A DNA stretch of 14,755 nucleotides, taken from contig JAYGED010000282.1 in assembly GCA_046582565.1 (NCBI GenBank), positions 1-14,755 of the forward strand, in the 5' to 3' direction. The notes under the pieces are model-generated. The model was not told the DNA's origin and ran no database searches. It was given only the letters and a program-made list of their open reading frames with translations. A program made the position numbers and the translations under genes. Positions within the stretch are counted from its first letter, which is position 1; the number at the start of each line of letters is the position of its first letter. This DNA comes from JAYGED01 sp046582565 (GTDB lineage Bacteria > Pseudomonadota > Alphaproteobacteria > JAAXGF01). This document shows positions 13,421-14,755 of the stretch, piece after piece.

Positions 13421-14755
13421 ATGTCACGACGCCACATCTCCACATTAGGAACTGTTGATGCCTCCCCCACCGCTACCAACGGATCCTTCCTTGGTGGTAT
13501 TGGTCTGATCGGTCTCACCGATCTCGCACCCATCATCCTGGCGGCGCTGGCAACTGAGGAGCCGTTGCTTCTCATCGGGCCACATGGAACTGGAAAGAGC
13601 CTCCTGCTCACACGGATCGCGGAGGCATTGGGTTTGGAGTTTCGCCATTATAACTCCAGCCTCCTCAATTTCGATGATCTCGTCGGGTTTCCCCTTCCCG
13701 ACAAGAATGGATCTCTGGAATACGTCAAGACGCCTGCTGCGATCTGGGGCGCGGAGGCCGTGATTTTCGACGAGATCAGTCGTTGTCGTCCCGACATCCA
13801 GAACAAGCTGTTTCCGATCATTCACGAACGTCGAGCCCAGGGAATTCTGCTGGACGGCCTCCGTTATCGCTGGGCGGCGATGAACCCTCCGGTCTCCGAA
13901 GACCAAGATGGCGGCTATATTGGATCCGAACCGCTCGACCCGGCTCTGGCTGACCGTTTTGCATTCATCGTAAACATGCCGTCATGGGATCGATATAACG
14001 AGGACGAGCAACTGGCGATCATCCTGGCTGACGACCGGGCCGTGCCGGCTGGATCGGCTAGTAATTTCCAACGCGTCATCGCATCGACAAAAGCAGCCCT
14101 CCCATCGATCCGCGGGTCAATGGCGGATGCCGTCGCCGTCTATGTAAGAAGTCTGATCGCGCTCCTCGCGCAAGCTGGCATTTCTCTCAGCCCCCGACGC
14201 GCCGGCATGCTCCTGCGCTCGATCCTTGCGGTTCACGCTGCGGCTCTCACGCTTGACGCTAATGCCAAACCCGCGGAGTCGGCGCTTCTCGCCGTGCGCA
14301 ACGGTATTCCTCAGGTCGCTGAGGGGATCGCCGTTCCGGAGACCAAACTGCTGGCGGCTCACCGTGAGGCATGGAAGTTGGCCGGCGTCAAACCAGGGGA
14401 TCCACTCCGGGCGATCCTGACCTCGGCCGATCCTGTCGAGCGGGTGCGCCTAGCTGTCGCGGCGACAAAACTTAGCAAGGCTGATTTTTCGGGCATAGTC
14501 GCGGATTCCATTTCAACCCTGGCACCCGGCGCCCGGGAGGCCGTTGTCGTCTACCTGTTCGAGACAGGTGCCGTCGGCCGATTGAATGCCGCTGTCGCCG
14601 AGCAGGCAGCACAGACCTATGCCGATGTTGCAACGCCACTGAATTTCTCAGAGACCCTACACGCCCGCAATCCGAGGTTTGCAACCTGGAAACGGATCAA
14701 AGACATCCTCTCTCGCCTCGACCCAAACGACCCGCGCTCTCATCTCTCTGCCAAC
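13421..14755 (+). CDS. MoxR-type AAA+ ATPase, partial at the right edge
   Basis: A frame of 445 codons from ATG 13421 runs without a stop to the last base, so the C-terminus lies outside. The ATPase module has Walker A GPHGTGKS (53-60), Walker B AVIFDE (113-118), sensor 1 AAMNPP (152-157), ALADRF (175-180) with the likely arginine finger Arg179, and a sensor-2-type SPRRAG (257-262). The segment between the Walker motifs, NFDDLVGFPLPDKNG, is like MoxR/dynein-related (AAA_5) ATPases, which act as chaperones that activate partner proteins and usually sit next to a von Willebrand factor A protein. Residues ~300-445 form an Ala-rich helical extension I do not recognise. Codon use is less G+C-biased than in the cyanophycin operon. 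No partner is visible on the left, where only the transferase pseudogene lies, so the partner is expected beyond 14755. Confidence 0.85.
   Translation, partial: MSRRHISTLGTVDASPTATNGSFLGGIGLIGLTDLAPIILAALATEEPLLLIGPHGTGKSLLLTRIAEALGLEFRHYNSSLLNFDDLVGFPLPDKNGSLEYVKTPAAIWGAEAVIFDEISRCRPDIQNKLFPIIHERRAQGILLDGLRYRWAAMNPPVSEDQDGGYIGSEPLDPALADRFAFIVNMPSWDRYNEDEQLAIILADDRAVPAGSASNFQRVIASTKAALPSIRGSMADAVAVYVRSLIALLAQAGISLSPRRAGMLLRSILAVHAAALTLDANAKPAESALLAVRNGIPQVAEGIAVPETKLLAAHREAWKLAGVKPGDPLRAILTSADPVERVRLAVAATKLSKADFSGIVADSISTLAPGAREAVVVYLFETGAVGRLNAAVAEQAAQTYADVATPLNFSETLHARNPRFATWKRIKDILSRLDPNDPRSHLSAN

Overview
The window looks like high-GC alphaproteobacterial DNA. The G+C-rich codon use, the alphaproteobacterial-type dispersed TCCGCT...AGCGGA repeats and the kinds of transposase scraps all fit Hyphomicrobiales or Rhodospirillales, but I cannot name a genus. 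The ends differ by eye: the first ~480 bases are A+T-rich, the right-hand ATPase gene is intermediate, and the central metabolic and cyanophycin blocks are very G+C-rich.

Layout, left to right. (1) A partial, probably exported protein runs off the left edge on the minus strand; it is followed by a dispersed hairpin repeat (copy A) and the first 41 codons of an IS3-type OrfA. (2) A lone PLP-dependent decarboxylase of the sphingosine-1-phosphate-lyase-like type is on the minus strand. (3) Repeat copy B and an internal scrap of an IS1182-like transposase follow. (4) A metabolic block holds a 2-oxoglutarate/Fe(II) oxygenase and an SDR dehydrogenase on the minus strand, and a divergent crotonase plus acyl-CoA ligase pair on the plus strand; a possible relic of an aldehyde dehydrogenase start comes after the ligase. 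(5) A scar contains a tRNA-like 3' end. (6) A three-gene minus-strand operon follows: cyanophycinase (cphB), cyanophycin synthetase (cphA) and a stand-alone Mur-ligase-type CphA paralogue. (7) Repeat copy C and a frameshifted, truncated glutathione S-transferase pseudogene come next. (8) A MoxR-type AAA+ ATPase runs off the right edge.

How the genes work together. The clearest functional unit is the cyanophycin operon. CphA polymerises aspartate and arginine into the storage polymer cyanophycin, CphB cuts it to beta-Asp-Arg dipeptides, and the third gene, which has the Mur-ligase half but no ATP-grasp domain, is of unknown role. The ligase, crotonase and SDR form a plausible CoA-thioester degradation set (activation, then C=C or C=O chemistry, then alcohol oxidation), possibly with the oxygenase supplying a hydroxylated substrate; that link is inference. 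Decayed mobile DNA or repeats lie at most block borders, so the window reads as a mosaic assembled by successive insertions. I see no CRISPR array, rRNA or intact transposase.
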